Source of the DNA: Streptococcus halichoeri
Lineage (GTDB): Bacteria; Bacillota; Bacilli; Lactobacillales; Streptococcaceae
Direction of reading: 5' to 3'
Length of the DNA: 64,000 nt
NCBI RefSeq assembly: GCF_009870755.1
Contig: NZ_WLZU01000004.1
Coordinates: 1-64,000, forward strand
Part shown: piece after piece, positions 36,138-45,656 of the stretch
Numbering within the stretch: the stretch's first letter is position 1
Layout: every line of letters begins with the position of its first letter
The notes under the pieces: generated by a model
What the model was told of the DNA's origin: nothing
Databases searched by the model: none
Seen by the model: the letters and a program-made list of their open reading frames with translations, nothing else
Translations under genes and position numbers: made by a program

Positions 36138-38414
36138 TTAGGAACGTTTTTCAAGCGGGGCTACACTGGCTAAGAGTTTCTTTAAACCCACTTGGGGAAA
36201 TTTTATCTTTAATTCCATCGTTGGGCCACTTCCTGAGACCTCAAGAACTGTACCATCTCCCCATTTTTTATGGTGGGCAATATCGCCAATCTCCCACGCC
36301 GGAACAAGCCCTTGTGAGGTTTGCTTTTGGGAAATAGCTGACGCTTGCAAGCGAGCTTGTTCTTGAGCTTTGCGCGCTTGAATAGCTTGGGATAAGCTCA
36401 TCCCTTGACCAAATTGCTGGATCTGCGCTTGGCTATAGCGAACACCAAAGGAACTATTTGCTGGACGAGCTAAGCCTTGATAAGCTAACAAATCTTCGGA
36501 TATTTCATGCAAAAAGCGTGTCGGGCGGTTATAACTAGTCTTACCAAAAAGAGTTCTCGTATTTGCATTGGTTAAAAAGAGGTGTTGTTCTGCACGTGTG
36601 ATGCCAACATAGGCTAAGCGCCGCTCTTCTTCTAATTCATCAGGATCTTCACTGGCACGCGACAAGGGAAAGACACCTTCTTCCATTCCGATTAAAAAGA
36701 CCACTGGAAACTCTAGTCCCTTAGCAGCATGTAGCGTCATTAACGTTACTTGGGCTGCTTCAGTTTGACCATCATCAGTATCAGCGATTAAAGCCAAATC
36801 ATTTAGAAAACGTCCTAATCGATCAAGACCGCTCTCATCTGCTTCGAGCTTTTCTTGTTCATCAAAATGCTTGGTAACAGTTAAGAATTCCTCAATGTTT
36901 TCAATGCGGGCATGACTCTCTAAGGTGTTTTCGACCTTTAATGCTTCTAAATAATGGGTCTTCTCTAATAACTGCTCAGTCAATTCGGTGACGCTCAAGC
37001 GGTCCATCGTTCCTCGCAACTCATATAATATAGAAGAAAGTTCCATCATTGCTTGGGCAGCTTTGCCCTTTAAAGGCGACATGAGCAGATTAGATGAGGC
37101 TTCTAGTAATGATAATTGACTGCCTTGGGCAAACTGCCGTAATTTTTCCAAGGTACCTGGTCCTACACCTCGTTTGGGTTGATTGACAATTCGCTCAAAT
37201 GATAGATTATCTGCTGGGTTGGCGATGACTGTCAAATAGGCAATAACATCACGAATTTCTTTGCGGCTATAGAATTTCGTTCCTCCAACCATTGTATAAG
37301 GAATATTTGACTTTAACAAAGCTTCTTCAATCGTTCGAGATTGTGCATTGGTCCTGTACAAAACTGCAAATTCTTTAAAGGCTTTGCCCAGTTCTTGTGC
37401 CATGTTACTGATAGTCGAGGCTACAAAGACAGCTTCGTCTTGCTCATCATGGGCCCGGTAATAAACGAGCTGTTCACCTTCGGGATTTTGCGTCCATAAT
37501 TCCTTGGGCCTGCGATTGGCATTATTAGCAATCACATCATTAGCAGCCTTTAGAATTTTTTTAGAAGAGCGATAGTTTTCTTCTAATAGGACAACCTTTG
37601 CATCGGGATAATCTTTTTCAAAATCAAGTATATTTTGCATATCCGCGCCGCGCCAGCCATAAATAGACTGATCGGCGTCACCTACAACACAGATATTTTT
37701 AAAACGAGAGGCCAGTAATTTGACTAATTGATATTGAGCGTGGTTTGTATCTTGGTACTCATCAACGTGGATATACTGATAGCGTTGTTGATAGTAAGCC
37801 AACACGTCCTGATGGTGATCAAAAAGACGTAGGGTCATCATAATCAAATCATCAAAGTCCATCGCTTCGCTGCGCTGCAACTCTTCTTGATATAAGCGAT
37901 AGCACTTGGCCACAATCTGGCTATAAAGATCACTAGCTTGCGCTTCATAAGCAACTTCGTCTAATAAATCATTTTTTGCATTGGAAATAGTGGCCAAGAT
38001 GGTGCGCTCATTCCATTTTTTGGGATCAATATTGAGCTGTTTAAGGATACGCTTCATCAATGTGCGCTGCTCACCCGGATCAACAATCGTAAAATTGCGA
38101 TTATAGCCAATCCGGTCTGCCTCACGCCGTAAAATGCGAACACACATGCTATGAAAAGTAGCAATTAAGGTATCTTGTGTAGCGGGATTAAGGACCAAAG
38201 CCCGCTCTTTCATCTCACGCGCCGCTTTATTGGTAAAAGTGATAGCTAAAATATTCCAGGGGTTAACACATTTTTCATCAATCAAATAAGCAATGCGATG
38301 GGTCAAGACCCGTGTCTTACCAGAACCTGCACCAGCCATAATTAAGAGGGGACCTTCTGTGGTCTGCACAGCCAAGGCCTGTTTGTCATTCATTCCATTC
38401 AATAAAGGATTCAT
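36138..38414 (-). CDS. pcrA: ATP-dependent DNA helicase PcrA/UvrD
   Basis: This 758-aa superfamily 1A helicase moves 3' to 5' in repair and clears RNA polymerase and recombinase from DNA. It has the Q motif, Walker A GAGSGKT with LTHRIAYLI, motif II DEYQDTN, motif [18 protein letters not shown], motif IV ENYRSS, motif [20 protein letters not shown] and motif [10 protein letters not shown]. The C-terminal tail ends in a Tudor-like fold ([21 protein letters not shown]), typical of PcrA. The ATG at 38414 is chosen over the adjacent one because GGGAG lies 5 nt before it. Confidence 0.96.
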   Translation of the reverse strand: MNPLLNGMNDKQALAVQTTEGPLLIMAGAGSGKTRVLTHRIAYLIDEKCVNPWNILAITFTNKAAREMKERALVLNPATQDTLIATFHSMCVRILRREADRIGYNRNFTIVDPGEQRTLMKRILKQLNIDPKKWNERTILATISNAKNDLLDEVAYEAQASDLYSQIVAKCYRLYQEELQRSEAMDFDDLIMMTLRLFDHHQDVLAYYQQRYQYIHVDEYQDTNHAQYQLVKLLASRFKNICVVGDADQSIYGWRGADMQNILDFEKDYPDAKVVLLEENYRSSKKILKAANDVIANNANRRPKELWTQNPEGEQLVYYRAHDEQDEAVFVASTISNMAQELGKAFKEFAVLYRTNAQSRTIEEALLKSNIPYTMVGGTKFYSRKEIRDVIAYLTVIANPADNLSFERIVNQPKRGVGPGTLEKLRQFAQGSQLSLLEASSNLLMSPLKGKAAQAMMELSSILYELRGTMDRLSVTELTEQLLEKTHYLEALKVENTLESHARIENIEEFLTVTKHFDEQEKLEADESGLDRLGRFLNDLALIADTDDGQTEAAQVTLMTLHAAKGLEFPVVFLIGMEEGVFPLSRASEDPDELEEERRLAYVGITRAEQHLFLTNANTRTLFGKTSYNRPTRFLHEISEDLLAYQGLARPANSSFGVRYSQAQIQQFGQGMSLSQAIQARKAQEQARLQASAISQKQTSQGLVPAWEIGDIAHHKKWGDGTVLEVSGSGPTMELKIKFPQVGLKKLLASVAPLEKRS

Positions 38415-38440
38415 CATATCTCCCAAAATTATCCTAACTT

Positions 38441-38480
38441 GGTCTGTCAATGGCAGACCTATAACGTTACAATTATAACA
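38441..38480 (-). promoter_or_regulatory. pcrA extended -10 and leader hairpin
   Basis: On the minus strand TGTTATAAT (38480-38472) is an extended -10. About 12 bp downstream GGTCTG (38459-38454) pairs with CAGACC (38446-38441), a 6-bp stem in the leader. It could be a repressor site or stabilise the 5' end. It does not match the Gram-positive LexA box. Confidence 0.5.
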
Positions 38481-38527
38481 TGAGACAGCTAAAAACTAAA
38501 CCATTTGACAGATTTGCCCCCGCCATA

Positions 38528-38571
38528 GGCATGAAAAAACATGTACGCTTTTTAGCTCCATGCCTTGTTTT
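38528..38571 (+). terminator. terminator-like hairpin in the pcrA-riboswitch gap
   Basis: GGCATG (38528-38533) pairs with CATGCC (38559-38564), followed by TTGTTTT. No plus-strand gene ends upstream of it. It may be a small RNA end. The rest of 38571-38769 shows nothing I can support. Confidence 0.3.
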
Positions 38572-38769
38572 AATACCTTTTTAAGGCATTGCTATTTGAT
38601 ATAAACTGCTGCTGACATTTTGCTTGAAGATAATAGAAACTATCATCCAAAAGACGGCCTGTAAGGCTTGATAGCTTACTGCTTGCCCAGGACCCAGACC
38701 AGGTAATACGTGATAAAAGGACGCTTGCTAGTGAGCATTAAGTAGCACCTGATGAGTCAGGTATAAGAT

Positions 38770-38798
38770 TTGACTTTCTTTGTCGCTTTTTGTAAAAT
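38770..38798 (+). promoter_or_regulatory. promoter of the glycine riboswitch unit
   Basis: TTGACT (38770-38775), a 17-bp spacer and TAAAAT (38793-38798) lie about 30 bp before the first aptamer. Confidence 0.75.
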
Positions 38799-38828
38799 AG
38801 ATGTAAATTTCATAATATCGAATGATGT

Positions 38829-38986
38829 CAAGCAGGAGAAGAAAAGCATTTCGCCGAAGGATTAATACTCTCAGGTGTTCTCTTGTAGAACGGGACTGCT
38901 TGATGGACGAACTTCTGGAGAGACCAGTCAATGGCGCCGAAGGGGCAAGGCAATCCTGCTCAATCTCTCAGGCAAAAGGACAGAAG
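38829..38986 (+). ncRNA. tandem glycine riboswitch
   Basis: Two glycine aptamers lie in a row. Aptamer 1 (38829-38902) is closed by P1 CAAGCAG/CTGCTTG and holds CGCCGAAGG and CTCTCAGG. Aptamer 2 (38912-38986) is closed by CTTCTG/CAGAAG and holds GGAGAGACC, GGCGCCGAAGGGGCAA and TCTCTCAGGCAAAAGGAC. These strings are the conserved glycine-binding core. The linker is about 9 nt. The 5' P1 strand of aptamer 2 can instead pair with the terminator arm at 39039-39047, which would make glycine an OFF signal. A similar element controls the alanine symporter gene in S. pyogenes. Confidence 0.95.
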
Positions 38987-39040
38987 ATAAACAAGCATGC
39001 AAAACATCTCTATTTTTGTATCTTTTTGTCTTTACATACC

Positions 39041-39070
39041 AGAAGTTATCCTTGGATAACTTCTTTTTTT
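39041..39070 (+). terminator. riboswitch terminator
   Basis: AGAAGTTATCC (39041-39051) and GGATAACTTCT (39054-39064) form an 11-bp stem with a TT loop and a run of T. It is 34 bp before the symporter start and forms the expression platform of the glycine riboswitch. Confidence 0.9.
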
Positions 39071-39103
39071 GATGTTATGGGCATTTTGACAAAGGAGAAG
39101 AGG

Positions 39104-40435
39104 ATGACATCTTTAGCAAACCAACTTGACAATCTCGTCTGGGGACCGCCCTTACTGATTTTGCTAGTGGGTACAGGGCTTTATTATAGTATCCGCTTGG
39201 GTTTCTTACAAATCAAAAAATTAGGCTTTGCCTTGACACTGATTCTTAGAAAAAGCGACGGCAAGGGGGACATTTCGAGTTTTGCTGCTTTAGCAACGGC
39301 GCTTGCAGCCACCGTAGGTACCGGTAACATGGTCGGGGTGGCGACAGCCATTAAAACCGGTGGACCAGGTGCCCTTTTTTGGATGTGGGTTGCGGCGTTT
39401 CTGGGAATGGCCACTAAATATGCCGAAGGCGTATTAGCTATCAAATACCGTACGCTTGATAACAAGGGGCAGGTGGCTGGAGGCCCGATGTATTACATCA
39501 CCCAAGGCATGGGCAAAAAATGGCGGCCACTGGCCACTTGCTTTGCCTTTTTTGGCACTCTGGTTGCCCTATTTGGGATTGGAACATTCGCCCAAGTCAA
39601 TGCCATCACTTCAGCAGTCAATCATAGCTTTGGCTTATCACCAAAATGGCTGAGCATCCTCCTAGCTCTTCTGGTAGCTCTCATCATTTTTGGAGGTATC
39701 CAGAGTATTTCCAAAGTCGCAGAAAAATTAGTACCCTTCATGGCTATTACCTATATCCTAGCAACATTAATGGTTATTTGTAGCCACTACACCCAATTAC
39801 TGCCAATGTTAGGACTGGTCTTTAAATCAGCTTTCACTCCCCTTGCTGCCATGGGCGGCTTTGGCGGAGCCCTAGTCAAAGAAGCTATCCAAAAAGGAAT
39901 TGCTCGAGGGGTCTTTTCCAATGAAGCCGGACTTGGGTCAGCTCCGATTGCAGCTGCTGCTGCTAAAACAAAACAACCTGTCGAGCAAGGTTTAGTCTCT
40001 ATGACAGGAACATTTATTGACAGCATCATTATCTGTACCTTAACAGGCTTAGCTATTTTAGTTTCTGGCCAATGGACCTCTTCTCTTGAAGGGGCACCTT
40101 TGACGCAAGCTGCTTTTGCCTCTATTTTTGGCCATTTAGGTCAGATTGCCTTTATGATTTCCTTGATTTTATTTGCCTTTACCACCATCCTTGGTTGGAG
40201 CTACTATGGTGAAAGGTGCTTCGCCTTTTTAGCGGGTTCTGCCCACCTGAATTATTTTCGGCTGCTATTTGTCACTATGGTCGCACTTGGTGGCTATCTA
40301 AAGTTAGACTTTGTTTGGATACTGGCTGATATTGTCAATGGCCTCATGGCGATTCCTAATCTAATTGCTTTGTTGGCCCTTGCTCCAGTAGTCATCCAAG
40401 AAACACAAGCTTATTTTCATAATCACAGCCAGTGA
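39104..40435 (+). CDS. sodium:alanine/glycine symporter (AgcS family)
   Basis: This 443-aa transporter of the SAF/AgcS family has about ten to eleven membrane segments. Typical family strings are visible: GTGNMVGVATAI (near 72), GALFWMWVAAFLGMATKYAEG and FSNEAGLGSAPIAAAAA. The ATG at 39104 has AAAGGAG about 6 nt upstream. It is the only gene of a unit controlled by a glycine riboswitch, so glycine or alanine is the likely cargo and intracellular glycine probably shuts off its synthesis. A longer open frame reaching back to 38822 runs through the riboswitch and is not real. Confidence 0.93.
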   Translation: MTSLANQLDNLVWGPPLLILLVGTGLYYSIRLGFLQIKKLGFALTLILRKSDGKGDISSFAALATALAATVGTGNMVGVATAIKTGGPGALFWMWVAAFLGMATKYAEGVLAIKYRTLDNKGQVAGGPMYYITQGMGKKWRPLATCFAFFGTLVALFGIGTFAQVNAITSAVNHSFGLSPKWLSILLALLVALIIFGGIQSISKVAEKLVPFMAITYILATLMVICSHYTQLLPMLGLVFKSAFTPLAAMGGFGGALVKEAIQKGIARGVFSNEAGLGSAPIAAAAAKTKQPVEQGLVSMTGTFIDSIIICTLTGLAILVSGQWTSSLEGAPLTQAAFASIFGHLGQIAFMISLILFAFTTILGWSYYGERCFAFLAGSAHLNYFRLLFVTMVALGGYLKLDFVWILADIVNGLMAIPNLIALLALAPVVIQETQAYFHNHSQ

Positions 40436-40511
40436 CAGCTGACAAACCTCGTTTGTTATATTCTTACCAGGCGTAAGACCTACTAGTCAGCTGAAAAAAA
40501 CGAACGCCATA

Positions 40512-40520
40512 TGATATAAT
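40512..40520 (+). promoter_or_regulatory. extended -10 of the cation transporter gene
   Basis: TGATATAAT (40512-40520) is an extended -10 with a poor -35, about 23 bp before the coding start. Confidence 0.5.
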
Positions 40521-40543
40521 GGGGATTGTATAGAGGAGATAAG

Positions 40544-41788
40544 ATGAAGCAAGATCCAATTGATAATGTAAAAATGGCTAAACGTGGTCCCCTTGTTAGT
40601 ATTTGTGCATACTTAGTGATTAGTATTGCAAAACTCGTCATGGGGACCCTGTGGCACTCCAACTCTCTGATAGCTGATGGTTTTAATAACTTATCCGATA
40701 TTGTCGGAAATGTAGCCCTCTTGATTGGTCTTCATTTAGCTAGCCAGCCTGCTGATAACAATCACCGCTTTGGCCATTGGAAGTTTGAAGACATCTCCAG
40801 TTTGATAACTTCTTTTATGATGTTTTTTGTCGGATTTCAAGTGCTCACTCAAACGATTGAGGCGATTATCGCAAATGATCAAACTGCTGTTGACCCCCTT
40901 GGAGCCATTGTTGGGCTGGTATCCGCCCTAATAATGTTTTTTGTCTATACCTACAATAAGCGCTTATCTAAGCGCGTCAAATCCAGTGCATTGGTCGCCG
41001 CTTCTAAAGATAACTTATCAGATGCGGTCACTTCGATCGGCACAGCGGTTGCTATTTTGGCTGCTTCGCTGCATTTAACCATTATTGATAGAATTGCCGC
41101 GATTATCATTACCTTCTTCATTTTAAAGACAGCCTTTGATATTTTTATGCAAAGTGCCTTTAGTTTGTCGGACGGTTTTGATAACCGGCATTTAAAAAAA
41201 TATGAGCAAGCTATTTTAGAAATTCCCAAGGTTAATGCCGTTAAATCGCAACGCGGACGGACTTATGGCAGTAATGTTTATCTGGATATTGTCTTAGAAA
41301 TGCATCCTGATTTATCTGTTTATGAAAGCCATGCTATTACCGAACAAGTTGAGCAAATGCTCAGCGAACGCTTTGCTGTTTATGATATTGATATTCATGT
41401 TGAGCCTTCTCGCATCCCTGAAGATGAGATTCCAGCAAATGTGCAAGCAAAGCTCCTGCGTCAGGAAAAAATGATCTTGGCAAAAATTCCCCAGTACCAA
41501 GAGCTGCTCTCAGACGACTTTTTGCTTATTGATTCTAGTGGCAAAAGTTTAACCAAGGAGCAACTAGATAGCCACGTTTACTCCCAACGAACCGAGATTA
41601 AAAACATCTCTTTTGTTTCACTCAGTCAAAAAACAAAGCTGCTTTCTTATGAGTTAGATGGCTACCTGCACACCAGTCTCTGGCGGCGAAAGGAGACGTG
41701 GTACTTACGTCATCACCAAGTAACCCCCATTCAAAAGAAAATCGCGTCAGTTAAACACAAACACTATCACATTAGCAAAATAACCTAA
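40544..41788 (+). CDS. cation diffusion facilitator family transporter
   Basis: This 414-aa exporter has about six membrane segments (residues 20-190) and a cytosolic domain. Metal-binding motifs are visible: HSNSLIADGFNNLSDIVG in helix 2 and the paired SKDNLSDAVTSIG in helix 5, plus HRFGHWKFED. The sequence NxxxD/SxxxD pattern is common in manganese exporters such as MntE, but zinc or iron cannot be excluded. The C-terminal 115 residues past the usual dimer domain are an extension. AGGAG is 5 nt before the start. Confidence 0.88.
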   Translation: MKQDPIDNVKMAKRGPLVSICAYLVISIAKLVMGTLWHSNSLIADGFNNLSDIVGNVALLIGLHLASQPADNNHRFGHWKFEDISSLITSFMMFFVGFQVLTQTIEAIIANDQTAVDPLGAIVGLVSALIMFFVYTYNKRLSKRVKSSALVAASKDNLSDAVTSIGTAVAILAASLHLTIIDRIAAIIITFFILKTAFDIFMQSAFSLSDGFDNRHLKKYEQAILEIPKVNAVKSQRGRTYGSNVYLDIVLEMHPDLSVYESHAITEQVEQMLSERFAVYDIDIHVEPSRIPEDEIPANVQAKLLRQEKMILAKIPQYQELLSDDFLLIDSSGKSLTKEQLDSHVYSQRTEIKNISFVSLSQKTKLLSYELDGYLHTSLWRRKETWYLRHHQVTPIQKKIASVKHKHYHISKIT

Positions 41789-41797
41789 ATCAAAAGC

Positions 41798-41853
41798 AAG
41801 AACTAACATATCTGATTGTTATGCAACCATATGTGTTAGTTCTTACTTTTTTT
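41798..41853 (+). terminator. terminator of the cation transporter gene
   Basis: AAGAACTAACA (41798-41808) pairs with TGTTAGTTCTT (41834-41844), followed by a T-rich tail. It lies 10 bp past the stop. The remaining 200 bp to mtlD hold no gene. Confidence 0.85.
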
Positions 41854-42061
41854 ACAAGACTTTCTGAGGTCATTAGACACGTTAGTGCGAGACTGTAGTC
41901 ATAGATAATATCAACTAATCCATGATTCATGACTAGCACTCCCGAAACAACGGTCTTAAGACCAAGTTCTCATGCTTTTTAAGTCTCAGTGCCAACCCGA
42001 TTTTTACAGTGTCTATCTTCAGCAAGCTAGTAGTCAGCAAGCTTGTCTAAGGACAGTTTGC

Positions 42062-43213
42062 TTAAGCTCTAACCTGCTCAATAGCAGCCACAATTTCAGC
42101 AATTAAGTCCTGGTCTTCTAAGCCGGTAACCTCTCTCACCACTTGTGGTAGGTCAGTTTCAGAAAGCATCTGTTGCAATTGCTGACTTTGTTCGTCATTG
42201 TCATCACGATAAGTAAAGACGTAAGCTACCGTTTTAAGGAGATTATCATAAGGTAAGCTGCGCTCTTTCAATTCTCTGATTGGACGAATAAAGCGTTCAT
42301 CGTAGCCTAATTTGCGAAGCGGCGTCCGCGCCACCCGACTAACATCATCAACTATGTAAGGGTTTTTAAATCGACTGATAATAACAGCATGATAAGCCTT
42401 CAAGGCATCCTCAGTAAAATCCCATTTGGCAATCAGGAGTTGTCTCATTTCCCCAAAAACAGCAGCTAATTGAGTTTTGACCTCGGGGATGCTAAGTGCT
42501 TGCAAGATGGTTTTGACACCCGCATGTGCCCCGCTGTATGCTGCTGTTGCGTGACCAGAATTCACCGAGAACAATTTTCGTTCAATAAAAGGCTCCAGGT
42601 TTTCTTCATAGTGAACACCGGCTAGTTTGAGGCTTGCATTTTTCATTTTGCTAGTCTCTACGACCCACTCTTTAAAAGGCTCAACGACCACAAATAAGGG
42701 ATCCTCATGCGATTGGGCAGGTACAATGCGATCAACCGCAGCATTGGGAAAGCCGACATATTGTTCAACATAGGCTTGATCTGCAGGTTCTAAGTATTTT
42801 GCGACCTCACTCAACAAAAACTGTGACCCACCAATCATATTTTCACAGGCTAAAACATCAATTGGTTCTGTCACACCAGCGAGACGGCGTTTTTGGATAC
42901 CTTGGGCAATCAGCTGCGCAATAAAGGGCAAAATATTGGGCCCTATAGCTGTTGTGATGATTGTTGCTTCTACAATCGCGTTCACAACGGCTTCTGGATG
43001 GAGACGGCTATTTATACCAGACACATTATTCACACATACCTGACGTTTGCCATCTTCTGCAATTTCAATTGTATAAGAATGGTGCTGATTTAAAGCCTCA
43101 ATAATGGTTTCATTAACATCAACAAACTCAATAGCAAAGCCATTTGCTGCTAAAACCTCTCCAACAAAACCACGGCCAATATTACCTGCTCCAAAGTGTA
43201 CTGCTTTTTTCAT
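42062..43213 (-). CDS. mtlD: mannitol-1-phosphate 5-dehydrogenase
   Basis: It oxidises mannitol-1-phosphate to fructose-6-phosphate with NAD+. The 383-aa length is normal for the long-chain (polyol) dehydrogenase group. The Rossmann motif HFGAGNIGRGFVG begins at residue 6, and the catalytic region carries the lysine-rich ERKLFSVNSGHATAAY segment typical of MtlD. AAAGGAG lies 6 nt before the start. It is the last gene of the mtl operon. Confidence 0.95.
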   Translation of the reverse strand: MKKAVHFGAGNIGRGFVGEVLAANGFAIEFVDVNETIIEALNQHHSYTIEIAEDGKRQVCVNNVSGINSRLHPEAVVNAIVEATIITTAIGPNILPFIAQLIAQGIQKRRLAGVTEPIDVLACENMIGGSQFLLSEVAKYLEPADQAYVEQYVGFPNAAVDRIVPAQSHEDPLFVVVEPFKEWVVETSKMKNASLKLAGVHYEENLEPFIERKLFSVNSGHATAAYSGAHAGVKTILQALSIPEVKTQLAAVFGEMRQLLIAKWDFTEDALKAYHAVIISRFKNPYIVDDVSRVARTPLRKLGYDERFIRPIRELKERSLPYDNLLKTVAYVFTYRDDNDEQSQQLQQMLSETDLPQVVREVTGLEDQDLIAEIVAAIEQVRA

Positions 43214-43237
43214 GTTTAGCTCCTTTTTTTGCTTTGG

Positions 43238-43678
43238 TTACTCATCAACAGTGGTTAATAAATGAATGACTTGCTCGACTGATTGGGCATCTGCCAACTT
43301 AACCACATTATCGACATCAGCACAAAAAATCGAAATTTTTTGAATCAAGGCCAAATGGTCATCACCAATGCCAGCAATACCAAAGAGAACCGTCGCAATT
43401 TGCGGAGCTGCTTGTGTCCCAAAATTCACACCGCCAGGTACTTGCACCACAGCTAATCCAGACTTGTGGACACTCTTTTTAGCTGCATCCGTCCCATGCG
43501 GAATGGCAATAAAATTGCCCATATACACTGATAATTCCTTATCACGATCAAGCATAGCTTGAATGTAATCTTGATCAACATAGCCATTTTCGTAAAGCAG
43601 GTTTCCACAATAACGAATCGCTTCTTCTTTGCTTGCAAAGCTTTGATTTAAGGCAATCAACTGCTTTTGAAATTCCAT
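43238..43678 (-). CDS. mtlF: mannitol PTS enzyme IIA
   Basis: This 146-aa phosphocarrier takes phosphate from HPr on His61 in IAIPHGTD and passes it to the IIB domain of MtlA. Length and motif are normal for stand-alone MtlF. Its ATG follows the mtlR stop by one base, with GGAG inside the last mtlR codons, so the two are translationally coupled. Confidence 0.95.
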   Translation of the reverse strand: MEFQKQLIALNQSFASKEEAIRYCGNLLYENGYVDQDYIQAMLDRDKELSVYMGNFIAIPHGTDAAKKSVHKSGLAVVQVPGGVNFGTQAAPQIATVLFGIAGIGDDHLALIQKISIFCADVDNVVKLADAQSVEQVIHLLTTVDE

Positions 43679-43679
43679 A

Positions 43680-45632
43680 TTAGTTCTCCATTTTCTTAAT
43701 TTTATCGGTAAAAATGTGATTTAACAGATGATAAATGATGTCAGCATTGCCCTTTTTATAAATCTCCGTATAAAGATGATTTTCAATAATTGATTGACTG
43801 ATAGCCGTCATTAGTTCTCGGACTTCATCAACCTCATCATGCTTGGTTAACATCACCAAAATACGTGAGACCATCTCGTCTTCGCCATTCATTGATTTAG
43901 CCTTAACAGGATGCTCTAGCTCAAAAATCATAAAAATGGATTGCTTGACCTGATGCGACTGAGTGTGAATCAAGGCTAGGTTAGTTTCTGGAATTGCCAG
44001 CGGACTCTCTTGAAAACGCCGAATGAGCTTATCAGCCAAGTAAGGCTGATCATCAACCACAGACAATTGAGCAACCAAATCATAAATCGTTTGCTGAAAG
44101 GAAGCTTGATTATGCAATTGTTTTAAAGTAAACGTTTGTAAAATCGCTTGGCTGGCAGTCAAATAAGACTGCAAATTCAGATGCATGGGAAACACAGTAT
44201 CTTCGCGAAACTTGACCTCGCGGTTAATCTGTATCTCCTGTAAAAACTGCTCTAAAGATACCATTTCATTAGCAGCGGGAAAGGTTGATACGATGCGAAT
44301 GCGCTGGTCAGCCATGGGCTTTGTCGCCAAGATGGCATCATACTCTTTAAAGTCATTTTCACCTAACTGACGCGTGCTTTTAGTCCTGATAGAAGCAATA
44401 AAGGGAGCGATATTTTTCATCCGTGAAACTAATAATTCAGTGGCCAGTGGTCGTTCATCCGTCAGTAATAAAACCTGAACCGGATAAATGTGGGGGCTGC
44501 GCCGAAGACTCGAGGCAAAATGTAGGGTAACCAACTCCCATTCTGACTCTGTTTGAATGTATAAGGGAAAGATTTCCATCATTAACAATTTGATAACACG
44601 GTGCAAATACTCATTTTGCTCAAATGCATCATGTGCCAAGCTAGCAACACTGGTCTTGGCAAAGAGAATCGGCACTGCTAAGGTCAAACGCAGATGATTG
44701 AACAAGAATTTAAACAAGGTCTGATCCTTGGTAAAGGCAATTTTTGTGTAAAGGGCTACCTTATCAATTAAATTAGATACACTATAGAAAAATTCGCTAT
44801 CAAAATTTTCCTGGTATAGAGGAGTTTCCTGCCGCTTTAAAAGAGCCGTATCTAAGAGCGCAGCAAATGTTAATATTTCCTGAATGGGATAAAAGGTCTG
44901 AGTTTGTGCTGAAAAATCAGCATAGACTTTCTTAGCAAAATCAAGTGCTGTCTTACTCACCGCCTGTGGTTGATCTTCCACCGCGTACCAATTGCTTAAG
45001 ACCAGATTAAAGACAAAATACTGGACCAGTTTAGCATCCATCTCAGGTAGTTGCTGCTGATAGCGCTGAAAAATATCCAGGGCAATCAGTAAATGCTCTG
45101 TTTGCATGGGCTTGAAATATCCCATTTGCCCCTGCCAAAAATCTGATAGACTAATATTATTAGATAGTAAAACGGCTAACAAGCGACGACGCATAAGGGC
45201 TGAGCCTGTCAAGGCGTAGCCCTTTAATCGCTTTAGTGTCATGCCAAAACTAGCTAAACGTTCTTCTACTTCTGCAACATCTTGTATGATCGTCACATTA
45301 CTAACACCTAATAGGCTTTGAAGTTCATCATTCGTTATTTCTTGATCGGCTATAAGCAAGTGATAAGTAATACGATTAAGACGCTCCATTTTTGAAAAGC
45401 TAGCTTGACTCCTGTAATCTGCAATACGAGATAATTGTCCTGTCAGCAAATACTTGTGGTTTTCTTTAACAATGCCAACAGCTAGAGGGTTCAAACTAAC
45501 CGTCAAGTCATTAAGGACACGATAGGCTGTCCGCTTGGACACTTTCAAAATAGCAGCAATATTATCCATTGAAAGCTTCCCATAACGAAGAAATGCTTGC
45601 AATAATTGTTCTTCTCGTTTTGTTAATAGCAT
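43680..45632 (-). CDS. mtlR: mannitol operon activator MtlR (PRD-type)
   Basis: This 650-aa DeoR/BglG-like activator has N-terminal winged helices (about 1-135), two PTS regulation domains (PRD1 about 180-290, PRD2 about 295-405, with His residues in FNHLRLTL and VTLHFASSL), a IIB-gat-like domain (about 410-500) and a IIA-like domain (about 505-645; ALIHTQS). The protein has no cysteine at all, so the regulatory cysteine phosphorylation of the IIB domain known in Bacillus MtlR cannot occur. The place within mtlA-mtlR-mtlF-mtlD is standard. Confidence 0.9.
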   Translation of the reverse strand: MLLTKREEQLLQAFLRYGKLSMDNIAAILKVSKRTAYRVLNDLTVSLNPLAVGIVKENHKYLLTGQLSRIADYRSQASFSKMERLNRITYHLLIADQEITNDELQSLLGVSNVTIIQDVAEVEERLASFGMTLKRLKGYALTGSALMRRRLLAVLLSNNISLSDFWQGQMGYFKPMQTEHLLIALDIFQRYQQQLPEMDAKLVQYFVFNLVLSNWYAVEDQPQAVSKTALDFAKKVYADFSAQTQTFYPIQEILTFAALLDTALLKRQETPLYQENFDSEFFYSVSNLIDKVALYTKIAFTKDQTLFKFLFNHLRLTLAVPILFAKTSVASLAHDAFEQNEYLHRVIKLLMMEIFPLYIQTESEWELVTLHFASSLRRSPHIYPVQVLLLTDERPLATELLVSRMKNIAPFIASIRTKSTRQLGENDFKEYDAILATKPMADQRIRIVSTFPAANEMVSLEQFLQEIQINREVKFREDTVFPMHLNLQSYLTASQAILQTFTLKQLHNQASFQQTIYDLVAQLSVVDDQPYLADKLIRRFQESPLAIPETNLALIHTQSHQVKQSIFMIFELEHPVKAKSMNGEDEMVSRILVMLTKHDEVDEVRELMTAISQSIIENHLYTEIYKKGNADIIYHLLNHIFTDKIKKMEN

Positions 45633-45656
45633 CCTTTTATCATGTATTTCCTTGTT

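Noticed and set aside
38747-38762. CTGATGAGTC string like the hammerhead ribozyme core
   Set aside because: It is just a short self-complementary hairpin ACCTGATGAGTCAGGT; the GAAA part and the other stems of a hammerhead are missing.
38822-39103. N-terminal extension of the alanine symporter
   Set aside because: The extension is the glycine riboswitch and terminator read in frame; the real ATG with ribosome site is at 39104.
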